Shown here: one piece after another, positions 38,407 through 50,586 of the stretch
Numbering within the stretch: the first letter of the stretch is position 1
Layout: each line of letters starts with the position of its first letter
DNA from: JAEVLT01 sp044598425
GTDB taxonomy: Bacteria; Bacillota; Bacilli; Bacillales; Cytobacillaceae
Assembly (NCBI GenBank): GCA_044598425.1
Contig: CP172536.1
Span: 124,001-188,000, forward strand
DNA: 64,000 nt
Direction of reading: 5' to 3'
Notes under the pieces: model-generated
The model's database searches: none
Told to the model about the DNA's origin: nothing
What the model saw: only the letters and a program-made list of their open reading frames with translations
Program-made: the position numbers and the translations under genes

Positions 38407-39468
38407 ATGTTAACTGAAGCAAAAGTCCGTGAAATTCTCGGCGGATTAAAGGAACCATTTTTACATAAAACATTGGCTGAATTAAATGCCATTGAAGAAG
38501 TGAAAATTAAAGAAGAAAAAAATCACGTCAGCGTGAAAGTAGATCTGGCCCAAACAGGTACAGCTGAACAACTGCAGTTTCAGACTCAAATTGTAAATCT
38601 GCTGAAAGAAGCCGGTGCAGCAACCGTTGGGATTCGCTTTGCCCAGCTCCCGGAAGAAGTATTGGCAAAACATCGCGAAGCTGCAGCAAATAAAGCGGAA
38701 GACAAAAGTTTGCTTTCACCCGGCAGCAAAACAACATTTATTGCCATTGCCAGTGGGAAGGGCGGAGTAGGCAAATCAACAGTATCGGTAAACCTAGCCG
38801 TTTCTCTAGCTCGTTTAGGGAAAAAAGTTGGTTTGATTGATGCTGATATTTATGGCTTCAGTGTACCGGATATGATGGGGATTACGAAAAGACCCGTTGT
38901 GCGCGGTGAAAGGATTGTTCCGGTGGAGCGTTTTGGTGTGAAGGTCATTTCAATGGGCTTCTTTGTGGAGGACAATGCACCGATTATTTGGCGCGGTCCG
39001 ATGCTTGGGAAAATGTTAAATAGTTTCTTCCGTGAGGTGGAGTGGGGCGAACTTGACTACTTGTTGTTGGACTTGCCTCCAGGAACCGGCGATGTTGCGC
39101 TGGATGTTCATACAATGCTTCCTGCCTGTAAAGAAATCATTGTCACTACACCGCACCCAACAGCAGCATTTGTTGCTGCACGCGCAGGCGCAATGGCCTT
39201 AAGGACTGAACATGAAATTCTTGGCGTGATCGAAAACATGTCCTATTTCGAGAGCAAAGTAACAGGTGAAAAAGAATTTGTCTTTGGTCAAGGCGGAGGA
39301 GGAAAATTAGCCGAAGAACTGAACACACAAGTACTTGGCCAGCTTCCGCTTGCACAGCCTGACTGGGATGAAAGAGATTTTGCTCCATCCATTTATCAGG
39401 AAGATCACCGCCTTGGGAAAATTTATCTCGATATCGCTGGAAAAGTGATTGATCGTTTAGAGAAATAA
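38407..39468 (+). CDS. salA: Mrp/ApbC-family P-loop protein SalA
   Basis: This 353-residue protein combines an N-terminal MIP18/FeS-assembly-like domain (about residues 1-85) with an Mrp-type ATPase. Walker A GKGGVGKST lies near residue 117, and DADIYGFS and DLPPGTGDV follow. In B. subtilis the gene at this place is salA, which affects protease expression by repressing scoC. ATG 38407 was chosen; the frame runs 17 codons further upstream. It lacks the CxxC near the C-terminus typical of iron-sulfur carriers, which agrees with SalA. Confidence 0.92.
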   Translation: MLTEAKVREILGGLKEPFLHKTLAELNAIEEVKIKEEKNHVSVKVDLAQTGTAEQLQFQTQIVNLLKEAGAATVGIRFAQLPEEVLAKHREAAANKAEDKSLLSPGSKTTFIAIASGKGGVGKSTVSVNLAVSLARLGKKVGLIDADIYGFSVPDMMGITKRPVVRGERIVPVERFGVKVISMGFFVEDNAPIIWRGPMLGKMLNSFFREVEWGELDYLLLDLPPGTGDVALDVHTMLPACKEIIVTTPHPTAAFVAARAGAMALRTEHEILGVIENMSYFESKVTGEKEFVFGQGGGGKLAEELNTQVLGQLPLAQPDWDERDFAPSIYQEDHRLGKIYLDIAGKVIDRLEK

Positions 39469-39476
39469 ATTAAAAA

Positions 39477-39518
39477 TAAAAACCATTCCCTCGTTTAGTT
39501 GAGGGAGTGGTTTTTATT
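39477..39518 (+). terminator. Terminator after salA
   Basis: A 13-bp stem (AAACCATTCCCTC with GAGGGAGTGGTTT, one G-T pair) with an 8-nt loop, followed by a T run. Confidence 0.85.
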
Positions 39519-39590
39519 GTGCTTGTCAAAAAGGAACGGCTTAAATGGATGTTTAGAAAGTCGGCGGAGCATTCCTACCGAATTCGCGGA

Positions 39591-40211
39591 TCAGGTACCG
39601 CTTCCGCTCTGTCCGCCAGATTTATTTTGCTGGCTGCTGTCTGATGATCCGCTCGATTTTCCTTTGTTTAATTCGCTTGCGGCCTTTATTAAAATTTCCT
39701 CCATTTTTGTTTTGAAAAGAGGGCTTTCCATCGTTTCAGAGATCACGCTTTGGAGATGTGCGCGGTAATCTTTGCTTTTTAAAGCATCTGCCATTTCTTT
39801 TTGGATTTCGGGTTCTTTGAAAACTTGTACCATCATCTCTCGATAGCCGGGATCATTCATCAAATCTTTGAGAAGCTTTTCGTTCTCCGTTCGCATGTTT
39901 TTAGCAACGCTTTCAGAAAATTTTGCATCGCTGAACGTTTTTTTCCAAAAATCAACGGCTTTATCCGATGTAAGTGTTTGTTGGATAGTGTCCGAAACCA
40001 CCTTTTGATCCATAACCAATTTTTCTTTCATTTTATCGTCTGACATCACATCTTGGATAGCTTTTTTGCCATCATCTGTTTTAAGGATATCAACGACCAT
40101 TTTCTTTGTTTGATCATAGTCCATCTGGGATCCTCCGCTTGAATCGCCAGAAGAACAACTTGTTAAAAAGAGTATAAGAACTAGAGACGGCAACATATTA
40201 TTTATTTTCAT
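39591..40211 (-). CDS. gerD: Spore germination lipoprotein GerD
   Basis: GerD is an inner spore membrane lipoprotein needed to gather nutrient germinant receptors into the germinosome. The 206-residue product has a lipoprotein signal with the lipobox LTSC (Cys19), a helical central part and a Ser/Gly-rich low-complexity tail. I chose ATG 40211 (AAGGAA upstream); a TTG two codons earlier is too close to the ribosome binding site. It is convergent with salA and divergent from kbaA, as in B. subtilis. A SigG-type promoter precedes it. Confidence 0.94.
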   Translation of the reverse strand: MKINNMLPSLVLILFLTSCSSGDSSGGSQMDYDQTKKMVVDILKTDDGKKAIQDVMSDDKMKEKLVMDQKVVSDTIQQTLTSDKAVDFWKKTFSDAKFSESVAKNMRTENEKLLKDLMNDPGYREMMVQVFKEPEIQKEMADALKSKDYRAHLQSVISETMESPLFKTKMEEILIKAASELNKGKSSGSSDSSQQNKSGGQSGSGT

Positions 40212-40245
40212 ATCCAAATTCCTTTCGCATATGAATCCTTGATTT

Positions 40246-40276
40246 TAGAATGAAGAAAATCGGCAAATATTATTCG
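40246..40276 (-). promoter_or_regulatory. SigG-type promoter of gerD
   Basis: On the minus strand CGAATA (40276-40271) and CATTCTA (40252-40246) are separated by 18 bases, close to the SigG consensus. Forespore expression is what GerD needs. Confidence 0.5.
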
Positions 40277-40358
40277 TTCGAGTTACGCAAAATGTAGATT
40301 TTTCATACTTGGATTGATACAATCAAAGGGAACGAATATGCGTTATGGGGGAACGGGC

Positions 40359-41033
40359 GTGACAAGTCGTAACTGGGTAAAACTTTTTTTGACAACACTA
40401 ATCATCGGTGGACTTACAACAGCTATTGTCGGCTTTATTGTCCGCTGGAATGAATTTATGCCTTATTTTACAGAAATGAAAGTTTTCGATCTCATATCCA
40501 CTACTATTTGGTTGATTGTGATGGGCTTTTTGTTTAGTGTCATTAGTCAAATGGGCTTTTTCGCCTATTTAACAGTGCATCGATTTGGCTTAGGAATTTT
40601 TAAATCCGTTTCACTATGGAATGTCGTTCAAGTCGTCCTAACGATTTTTGTTTTGTTTGATTTAGTTTATCTGCGTTACCAAGTTTTTGCTAAAGCAGGT
40701 GAGAGCCTTCTTTCCTATTTAGGACTAGCTGCGATTCCCTTGGTTACTGGTTTGGCTGTAGCGTGGCTGAAGGTGAGACAGACAAATAAAGCCGCGTTCA
40801 TTCCTGCACTTTTTTTTATGATTGTTGTGACAGTTATCGAGTGGGTGCCGGTTTTACGGGTAAATGAACGCAGCTGGCTTTACCTCATGGTTTTTGCGCT
40901 GCTTGCGTGCAATGCGTATCAATTGCTAATCCTTCATAAACTAAATGCACAATCGGAACAGCGGAGAGAAGAACTTGCCCTAAAGAATCCAAAGTTTGGA
41001 AAAAATAAGCAACCGAAACGGAAATTAAATTAA
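40359..41033 (+). CDS. kbaA: KinB signalling pathway activation protein KbaA
   Basis: KbaA is a membrane protein that activates the KinB branch of the sporulation phosphorelay. The protein has about six hydrophobic segments and the characteristic SVISQMGFFAYLTVHRFGLG stretch. I chose GTG 40359 (GGGGGA upstream), giving 224 residues starting MTSRNWVKLF, which matches the B. subtilis N-terminus; ATG 40338 with AAAGGGA is a serious alternative. The C-terminal tail after the last segment is highly basic and longer than in B. subtilis. Confidence 0.92.
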   Translation: MTSRNWVKLFLTTLIIGGLTTAIVGFIVRWNEFMPYFTEMKVFDLISTTIWLIVMGFLFSVISQMGFFAYLTVHRFGLGIFKSVSLWNVVQVVLTIFVLFDLVYLRYQVFAKAGESLLSYLGLAAIPLVTGLAVAWLKVRQTNKAAFIPALFFMIVVTVIEWVPVLRVNERSWLYLMVFALLACNAYQLLILHKLNAQSEQRREELALKNPKFGKNKQPKRKLN

Positions 41034-41035
41034 AA

Positions 41036-41078
41036 AGAAAAAGGTAAGGCGATAGGCAGTTTGACTTACCCTTTTTTT
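41036..41078 (+). terminator. Terminator after kbaA
   Basis: AAAAAGGTAAG pairs with CTTACCCTTTTT around a 15-nt loop, and seven T residues end it. Confidence 0.75.
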
Positions 41079-41082
41079 GTAT

Positions 41083-41268
41083 TATCAGAATTTATATCTT
41101 AACTTCGATAACTGTCTAGCGCAAGCGCCCTATCGACTACGTCGCTTCCCTCGCCTCGTCTACGATAAGTCGAGAACGAAAGACTACCGTCTTTCGACTC
41201 TCCTTTATCTCACTCGGCTTTAGTCCACCTCCTTACGTCGATGAGCAAGGGCGCTTGCGCTTTTCTTA
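41083..41268. repeat. Modular foldback repeat, copy B
   Basis: Nearly identical to copy A over its whole length, with only a few differences (for example GAGC for GACC near the right arm). The 14-bp arms are 41118-41131 and 41248-41261. The leading TATCAGAATTTATAT recurs at 41272-41286 right after the copy, where it is cut by the IS91-like element. Confidence 0.85.
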
Positions 41269-41322
41269 TAATATCAGAATTTATATGTTGACCCTTTTTT
41301 GCGATTGCGGGAAAATCGAAAC

Positions 41323-42627
41323 ATGGAGCCAAATATTCTGAAACGTATCTTTTTTGACCAAAATCAGCATTGGGATAAATTTGTAAAAAAACATCATAAG
41401 AACCTTCGACCGATAGTGATTAAAGAGGTGGAGAAATTTAGGGGCTGCGGAAATCCGAAAAATGGATTCAAATTATTCGTGTGTGAAGGATGTAATGATG
41501 TCAAAAAAGTTCCTTTTCGTTGTAAAGGGAGATTTTGTACAACCTGTAGTTGTGGGGAAACAGAAGAGTGGGAGAGATTGCTTTCGGAAGATGTATTCCA
41601 AGTCAATCATCGACATGTTATTTTCACGATTGATGAAGGATTAAGAAATATTTTTCTCAAACACCGTGAATTTCTAAAAGAATTCATGGATGAGGCAGTT
41701 GGAATAGTACAACAGTGGTTTGAGAAAAAATTCAAAGTAACACCTGGAATCATTGCAGGGCTACACACTTTTGGATCTCGTTTAAATTTCAATCCACATG
41801 TACATATGCTAGTAACAATGGGCGGAATGAAAAAGAACGGGGAATGGAAGACTTATGATTATATTCCATTTCATATGTTAAGAAAACAATGGCAAACGGT
41901 AGTATTAAAACTAATTCGAAAAAGTGTATGTGATGAGGAAAAGAAAAAAATTCAACCACTTTTACAAAAGGCTTTTTCCGCGAATGGGGAAGGCTTCTAT
42001 GTGTATGCCCCAAAACAAAAAGGGAATGTAAAGGAACAGCTGAAATATATTGGCCGTTATATTCGTCGACCTGCGATTGCTTTAGGACGGATTGAAGAAT
42101 ATGATGGTCAATTTGTAACATTTAAATATATGGATAAAACGGATGGAAAAGAAAAACGGGAAAAGATAACGGTAGAAGAGTTTATCGGAAGATTGATCCG
42201 ACATATTCCGGATGAAAACTTTAAAACAATAAGATACTATGGTGTTTATTCAAGAAGGAAGAAAGCTGATTGTAAACAAAAAGTAGCGATTTTTCAAGAA
42301 ACAGTTAAAAGACAGATAGTAAAGGTGAAAAAAGTTCTTCGAAAGAGAAATTGGAGCCAAAGAATAAAGGACCTGACTGGTAAAGACCCAATGGTCTGTT
42401 CAAAGTGCTCGTGTTACTATGAGTTCAAGGGATCCGTCTGTCTTCAGGATGGAACCTTAAAGATAAAATATGCCAAATGTAAGTATTCAAGGGCATATCT
42501 TGAAAGGATGATTGCGTATTTCACCGGTGTCAAAACAACGGAAAAAAGGGAAGAAAAAGAAACGTTTAGTAAATCAAAGCCAACCAAAGAAACAGAGCGT
42601 CAGCTATGTTTGTTTAGCGTGTCATGA
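41323..42627 (+). CDS. IS91-family HUH transposase
   Basis: This 434-residue protein has an N-terminal zinc-binding part (Cys54, Cys57, Cys67, Cys72, Cys75), the HUH metal-binding His159-Val-His161 in FNPHVHML, and a Tyr pair Y242 and Y246 in KYIGRY that should form the covalent DNA link. This is the IS91 type (transposase_32/Y2_Tnp). A second cysteine cluster (CSKCSCYYEF) lies near residue 360. I chose ATG 41323; the ribosome binding site is weak. It appears intact. Confidence 0.88.
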   Translation: MEPNILKRIFFDQNQHWDKFVKKHHKNLRPIVIKEVEKFRGCGNPKNGFKLFVCEGCNDVKKVPFRCKGRFCTTCSCGETEEWERLLSEDVFQVNHRHVIFTIDEGLRNIFLKHREFLKEFMDEAVGIVQQWFEKKFKVTPGIIAGLHTFGSRLNFNPHVHMLVTMGGMKKNGEWKTYDYIPFHMLRKQWQTVVLKLIRKSVCDEEKKKIQPLLQKAFSANGEGFYVYAPKQKGNVKEQLKYIGRYIRRPAIALGRIEEYDGQFVTFKYMDKTDGKEKREKITVEEFIGRLIRHIPDENFKTIRYYGVYSRRKKADCKQKVAIFQETVKRQIVKVKKVLRKRNWSQRIKDLTGKDPMVCSKCSCYYEFKGSVCLQDGTLKIKYAKCKYSRAYLERMIAYFTGVKTTEKREEKETFSKSKPTKETERQLCLFSVS

Positions 42628-42793
42628 AAAAGAGGAAATTCCATTGAATGTCGTAAGGGATTTTGACTTAATGGATGATGGAGATCCAACCACTCCACCG
42701 ATGTTTTCATGCGAAAAATGTGGTGGACAAATGTATCCAGTGTACTACAAAGGAGAACATGGTATAGAGTACAAACTATCGGATGTTCTCTAA
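42512..42793 (+). CDS. Zinc-ribbon accessory protein of the IS91-like element
   Basis: This 93-residue ORF overlaps the transposase C-terminus by 116 bases in another frame. The N-terminal third is very basic (KKGKKKKR); the C-terminal part has two Cys pairs (CLAC and CEKC) 35-40 residues apart, a zinc ribbon. I recall similar small ORFs after IS91-like transposases in Bacillus. It starts at TTG 42512, with AAAGGA just upstream. The function is unknown; DNA binding or a role in target choice is only inference. Confidence 0.55.
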   Translation: MRISPVSKQRKKGKKKKRLVNQSQPKKQSVSYVCLACHEKEEIPLNVVRDFDLMDDGDPTTPPMFSCEKCGGQMYPVYYKGEHGIEYKLSDVL

Positions 42794-42840
42794 CAAAAAG
42801 CCGCTTCGAATCTTATGGTTGATTCGGTTTATGGCACCCT

Positions 42841-43165
42841 GTTGATTGGAGCGGAAGGCACCGACTCCTGCGGGAAAAGCGGATCAAGGGAGACCCCGCA
42901 GGAGCGTAGCGAGGCCACTGAAAAGGGCTTTTTCTGTTTAATAATGAAATTTCCGAAAAACCTAATCCCAAAATACCGCCGTTTTCCAATATCAAAGTGG
43001 GAGAGTTTAATCTATTTTACAAGTAATTTTATACTGAAAGTGGGGATGGATTTTTCAGGAATTTGCTTTTCATAAAATTTCACGGACTTTTTCAGTGGCT
43101 TCAGCGTAGCGACGAGGAGGCTCCCGACCGCCCGCGGAAAGCGAGTGCCTGGAGCGGAAATCAAC
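42841..43165. repeat. BOX-like intergenic repeat split by a nested insertion
   Basis: The outer parts, GTTGATTGGAGCGGAAGGC at the left (42841) and GCCTGGAGCGGAAATCAAC at the right (ending 43165), and the inner hairpin CTCCTGCGGG with CCCGCAGGAG, match a dispersed element that I recall from many Bacillus genomes. Its usual continuous form has GCAGGAGCGTAGCGACGAGGAGG; here that string is split at the AGCGTAGCGA by 190 bases. Confidence 0.65.
42913..43102. mobile_element. MITE-like insertion with 10-bp target duplication
   Basis: AGCGTAGCGA occurs at 42903-42912 and again at 43103-43112, bracketing a 190-bp segment. The segment ends in inverted repeats, GCCACTGAAAA at the left and TTTTCAGTGGC at the right. 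It is AT-rich and has no ORF of note, fitting a non-autonomous element mobilised by a transposase encoded elsewhere. Confidence 0.6.
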
Positions 43166-43195
43166 AGACTCCGTTTATCAGCCAAACCAAAAAGG

Positions 43196-43222
43196 ATCGG
43201 GCGGTTTTTGCCCGGTTTTTCT
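43196..43222 (+). terminator. Terminator-like hairpin
   Basis: CGGGC with GCCCG around a 7-nt loop, followed by GTTTTTC; it lies between the BOX-like repeat and copy C. Confidence 0.45.
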
Positions 43223-43227
43223 TATAC

Positions 43228-43410
43228 TATCAGAATTTATATCTGAACTTCGATAACTGTCTAGCGCAAGCGCCTATCGGCTAGCGTACTTCGTCCTTCT
43301 CCCTACGATAAGTCAACATCGGCTCGCTACGCTCACCGTGTTTCCTTTATCTTTAGTCGAAGGGCCTCCAGTCCGTACGCCGATGACCAAGGGCGCTTGC
43401 GCTTTTCTTA
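43228..43410. repeat. Modular foldback repeat, copy C (divergent interior)
   Basis: It has the same leading TATCAGAATTTATAT, the AGCGCAAGCGCCT arm and the AGGGCGCTTGCGCT arm (43390-43403) with TTTTCTTA. Its interior is mostly different from A and B. The inner stem reads ATCGGC (43276-43281) with GCCGAT (43379-43384), a compensatory change relative to ATCGAC/GTCGAT in the other copies. It ends about 30 bases before the pdaB stop codon. Confidence 0.8.
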
Positions 43411-43441
43411 TTAAAAATTTTAAATTGTCGATCTTCATCCT

Positions 43442-44194
43442 TTAGTTTATCTCCATTGATTGAGCGTTGCCATTTGCGATCATCTCAGAGACTGTCACCA
43501 TTTTCAGTCCTTTCTGCTGAACTTCCTGTAAGATGAGCGGCAGGGCTTTTGCAGTTTGTTTTGCTGAATCGGAAGCGTGAAGAAGCACGATGTCCCCTTT
43601 TTTAGCCTTACTTACATTCGCCACAATCGCTTTAACCCCGGGATTTGTCCAGTCTTGTGAGTCAACGCTCCAATGAACGACAGTTAATCCGTATTGCTCG
43701 GCGATCTTCAAAGTGCGTCCGTCAAAATGACCTGTTGGCGCGCGAAGGAGTTTAATGTCTTTAAGATTTAATTTCTGAAAAACTTCTTGTGCTTTTGAAA
43801 TGTCTTTTCGAATTTTGGCATCCTCTAATTTTGAGTAATCCTCATAGCCGTAGCCTAGCAACCCAATCTCGTAGCCTTTTTTTGCAATGCGGCTGACAAG
43901 ATCCGGATGCCCCTCAGCCCATGAACCAGCTAGAAAAAACGTAGCCGATTTAACGTTTAGTTTTTCTAATTCATCGAATATTGGCCCGGCTTTTTCATCA
44001 CCCCAGCCGATGTTAAAGGTTAAAGCAATATCTTTTTCTCCCCGGTAGACAGCCTTTGGGCCATCTTTGGTCGAAAAAACAGGCAGCTGTGCAAAATTGT
44101 CAAGATACAAAAACCAGGCTGCAAAAAAAGCTGCGATAACAATTAAAGACAGCTGCTTAAAGACTTTTCCATTAAACACAAAAAAGAAATTCAT
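43442..44194 (-). CDS. pdaB: Polysaccharide deacetylase family sporulation protein PdaB
   Basis: PdaB is needed to keep spores stable late in sporulation. ATG 44194 was chosen (GAGGTGG at the right distance), giving 250 residues starting MNFFFVFNGK, close to the B. subtilis form. An N-terminal membrane anchor is followed by a NodB-fold domain. The canonical TFDD catalytic motif is TFNIGWGD here, and the second metal histidine motif is replaced by GLLGYG; the latter is also non-canonical in B. subtilis PdaB. The HASDSAKQTAKALP stretch is typical. Deacetylase activity is therefore doubtful. Confidence 0.93.
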   Translation of the reverse strand: MNFFFVFNGKVFKQLSLIVIAAFFAAWFLYLDNFAQLPVFSTKDGPKAVYRGEKDIALTFNIGWGDEKAGPIFDELEKLNVKSATFFLAGSWAEGHPDLVSRIAKKGYEIGLLGYGYEDYSKLEDAKIRKDISKAQEVFQKLNLKDIKLLRAPTGHFDGRTLKIAEQYGLTVVHWSVDSQDWTNPGVKAIVANVSKAKKGDIVLLHASDSAKQTAKALPLILQEVQQKGLKMVTVSEMIANGNAQSMEIN

Positions 44195-44311
44195 TATGAC
44201 CACCTCGTCCATTACTATCCTTGTCTCATCGTATTCATGCAATTTTTAAAATATGATTAAAAATCGCTATAAATGAAAAGAATACTATCACGACGAAGTG
44301 GGAGTGAGCAT

Positions 44312-44530
44312 ATGCTTGGAATATTAATCAATGAAAAAGAGGTAAAAGAAATTGAATACTTAGTTAAGCGGGAAATGGATCAAATTTTGTTTGACATAGG
44401 GGATCAGCGGATAGATCCAATTGTAAAAAGATCCATGGCTGAGAGGTATAAAATCTTATTTGGATTATTTAAACGGGTTGCAAATCAAAAGGAATGTTTA
44501 AAATATGTTTGGCGAGAAAAGAAAGGATAA
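44312..44530 (+). CDS. Conserved Bacillaceae hypothetical protein
   Basis: This is a 72-residue helical, charged protein starting MLGILINEKEVKEIEYLVKR. I chose ATG 44312 because GGGAGTG precedes it; the frame opens 13 codons earlier. I recall close relatives at the same place, next to pdaB, in other Bacillus genomes, but no function is known. There is no membrane segment and no Cys pair. It ends 30 bases before the rrn promoters. Confidence 0.65.
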   Translation: MLGILINEKEVKEIEYLVKREMDQILFDIGDQRIDPIVKRSMAERYKILFGLFKRVANQKECLKYVWREKKG

Positions 44531-44558
44531 GAATTCTTAACTTTTATTAAAAACATTG

Positions 44559-44587
44559 TTGACTTTTTGTTGTTATCTTGGTATATT
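44559..44587 (+). promoter_or_regulatory. rrn promoter P1
   Basis: TTGACT (44559-44564), a 17-bp spacer and TATATT (44582-44587). Confidence 0.8.
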
Positions 44588-44630
44588 AATAAGCGTCGCT
44601 GCTGTCGATAAAAACTTTTTAAAAAAGTTG

Positions 44631-44659
44631 TTGACATTGAAAACGGCGGATGCTATATT
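44631..44659 (+). promoter_or_regulatory. rrn promoter P2
   Basis: TTGACA (44631-44636), a 17-bp spacer and TATATT (44654-44659), 72 bases downstream of P1. Tandem promoters are usual for Bacillus rrn operons. Confidence 0.85.
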
Positions 44660-44696
44660 AAGACAGTTGCTTCTGGGCGACGGATATTAAAAAGCT

Positions 44697-44712
44697 TGTT
44701 CTTTGAAAACTA
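44697..44712 (+). promoter_or_regulatory. boxA-like antitermination site before 16S
   Basis: TGTTCTTTGAAAACTA is repeated, but for its first base, before the 23S gene (46445-46459). Such boxA-like sites recruit NusB and S10 to stop premature termination in rrn operons. Confidence 0.6.
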
Positions 44713-44802
44713 AACAAACAATACGTCAACAAATATTCATGATGTTTGCTACCCTTTAGGAAGCAGCATCAGCCAACGTTAATTTTAAATGAGCTACATC
44801 AA

Positions 44803-46360
<1,558 letters not shown>

Positions 46361-46444
46361 AAAATGTTCGCAAGAACATCAAATCGTTGGTTGTTGTGCG
46401 TATATGTTTGTTTAGTTTTGAAGGAATAATCCTTCAAAACATTC

Positions 46445-46459
46445 GTTCTTTGAAAACTA
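46445..46459 (+). promoter_or_regulatory. boxA-like site before 23S
   Basis: GTTCTTTGAAAACTA repeats the site upstream of 16S. The 16S-23S spacer (46358-46571) has no Ile or Ala tRNA. Confidence 0.55.
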
Positions 46460-46571
46460 GATAATCGTATAGAAGAAGTCAAGAGTAAGAACCGAGTAAT
46501 CGCTTTTTTAGGTATTCTCTATGAATAGAGAGAAACTAAGACAAATCAGCAGAAGCTGATCATTTGTCGAT

Positions 46572-49507
<2,936 letters not shown>

Positions 49508-49635
49508 ATTTTTTGATATGCGAACTCGTTCTTCGCTTCCTTCTTCTTGATTACCTAGTTTTGAGAGAATGAATTTTCATTTTTCTCTTGAAAAAATTAA
49601 AAAAGACATTATAATAAAATATGTCTTGTTAATAG

Positions 49636-49752
<117 letters not shown>

Positions 49753-49761
49753 TTTGATTGT

Positions 49762-49836
49762 TCCGCAGTAGCTCAGTGGTAGAGCTATCGGCTGTTAACC
49801 GATCGGTCGTAGGTTCGAATCCTACCTGCGGAGCCA
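49762..49836 (+). tRNA. tRNA-Asn (GTT)
   Basis: A 75-base cloverleaf with anticodon GTT and encoded CCA; 9 bases after 5S. Confidence 0.95.
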
Positions 49837-49875
49837 TTTTTATGTCTAAATAAGTTTGAGCACGCAAGCAGTTTT

Positions 49876-49948
49876 GCTTCCATAGCTCAGCAGGTAGAGC
49901 ACTTCCATGGTAAGGAAGAGGTCAGCGGTTCGAGCCCGCTTGGAAGCT
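49876..49948 (+). tRNA. tRNA-Thr (GGT)
   Basis: A 73-base cloverleaf with anticodon GGT. The 3' CCA is not encoded (TAC follows the discriminator), so it must be added by the nucleotidyltransferase. Confidence 0.92.
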
Positions 49949-49969
49949 TACCTATTTTTTAAAAAATAT

Positions 49970-50044
49970 GGCCCCTTGGTCAAGCGGTTAAGACACCGCC
50001 CTTTCACGGCGGTAACACGGGTTCGAATCCCGTAGGGGTCACCA
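49970..50044 (+). tRNA. tRNA-Glu (TTC)
   Basis: A 75-base cloverleaf with anticodon TTC and encoded CCA. Confidence 0.95.
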
Positions 50045-50049
50045 TTTAT

Positions 50050-50125
50050 GGAGGATTAGCTCAGCTGGGAGAGCATCTGCCTTACAAGCAGAGGGTCGGC
50101 GGTTCGATCCCGTCATCCTCCACCA
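50050..50125 (+). tRNA. tRNA-Val (TAC)
   Basis: A 76-base cloverleaf with anticodon TAC and encoded CCA; only five bases after tRNA-Glu. Confidence 0.95.
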
Positions 50126-50132
50126 TTATTTT

Positions 50133-50208
<76 letters not shown>

Positions 50209-50225
50209 CCTTAATTTAATTATGT

Positions 50226-50310
50226 GGAGGGGTAGCGAAGTGGCTAAACGCGGCGGACTGTAAATCCGCTCCCTCTGGGTTCGGCGGTTCGAATCCGTCC
50301 CCCTCCACCA
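50226..50310 (+). tRNA. tRNA-Tyr (GTA)
   Basis: An 85-base class II tRNA with a long variable arm, anticodon GTA and encoded CCA. Confidence 0.95.
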
Positions 50311-50373
50311 TTCATAATTTTTTTATAGTTGGGTAATCTACATAGAGTAAGGTAGAAACGTTATGTGTTTTAT

Positions 50374-50448
50374 TGGGCTATAGCCAAGCGGTAAGGCAAC
50401 GGACTTTGACTCCGTCATGCGTTGGTTCGAATCCAGCTAGCCCAGCCA
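50374..50448 (+). tRNA. tRNA-Gln (TTG)
   Basis: A 75-base cloverleaf with anticodon TTG and encoded CCA. It ends one base before the broken tRNA-Lys copy. Confidence 0.95.
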
Positions 50449-50449
50449 A

Positions 50450-50549
50450 GAGCCATTAGCTCAGTCGGTAGAGCAGATTGCGGAAGGCATTGAATACGCT
50501 TCTGTGGCAATCTGCGAAAAAGAACGAGAGTTCTTTTGAGCATCTGACT
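50450..50549 (+). pseudogene. Broken tRNA-Lys copy with a 62-nt insert
   Basis: Bases 50450-50475 are identical to the first 26 bases of the intact tRNA-Lys (50587). A 62-base insert (50476-50537) then intervenes, bounded by a repeated GAGCA, after which GAGCATCTGACT (50538-50549) resumes the tRNA up to the anticodon stem. The 3' half is absent. The insert is highly structured: CAGATTGC/GCAATCTG and AAAGAAC/GTTCTTT hairpins. It cannot make a functional tRNA unless spliced, and the 3' half is missing in any case. Confidence 0.75.
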
Positions 50550-50586
50550 GTTGACTATATAAGTTTAGGGATTCATCCTTAAACAC

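Larger units (their letters stand above)
41287..42836 (+). mobile_element. IS91-like rolling-circle insertion sequence
   Basis: The element carries a HUH-type transposase and an overlapping zinc-ribbon ORF. The left limit is placed where the fifth TATCAGAATTTATAT string is broken (41287). The right limit is taken just after a hairpin (CGAATC 42807-42812 with GATTCG 42821-42826), as IS91-type elements carry a hairpin at their terminus. No target duplication is seen, which is normal for this family. Both ends are approximate. Confidence 0.6.

Noticed and set aside
42815..43284. Plus-strand ORFs of 86 and 73 codons in the BOX/MITE region
   Set aside because: They run through repeat sequence, lack ribosome binding sites and share no family signature.
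50476..50537. Self-splicing intron in tRNA-Lys
   Set aside because: 62 bases are too few for a group I or II intron and the 3' half of the tRNA is missing downstream.
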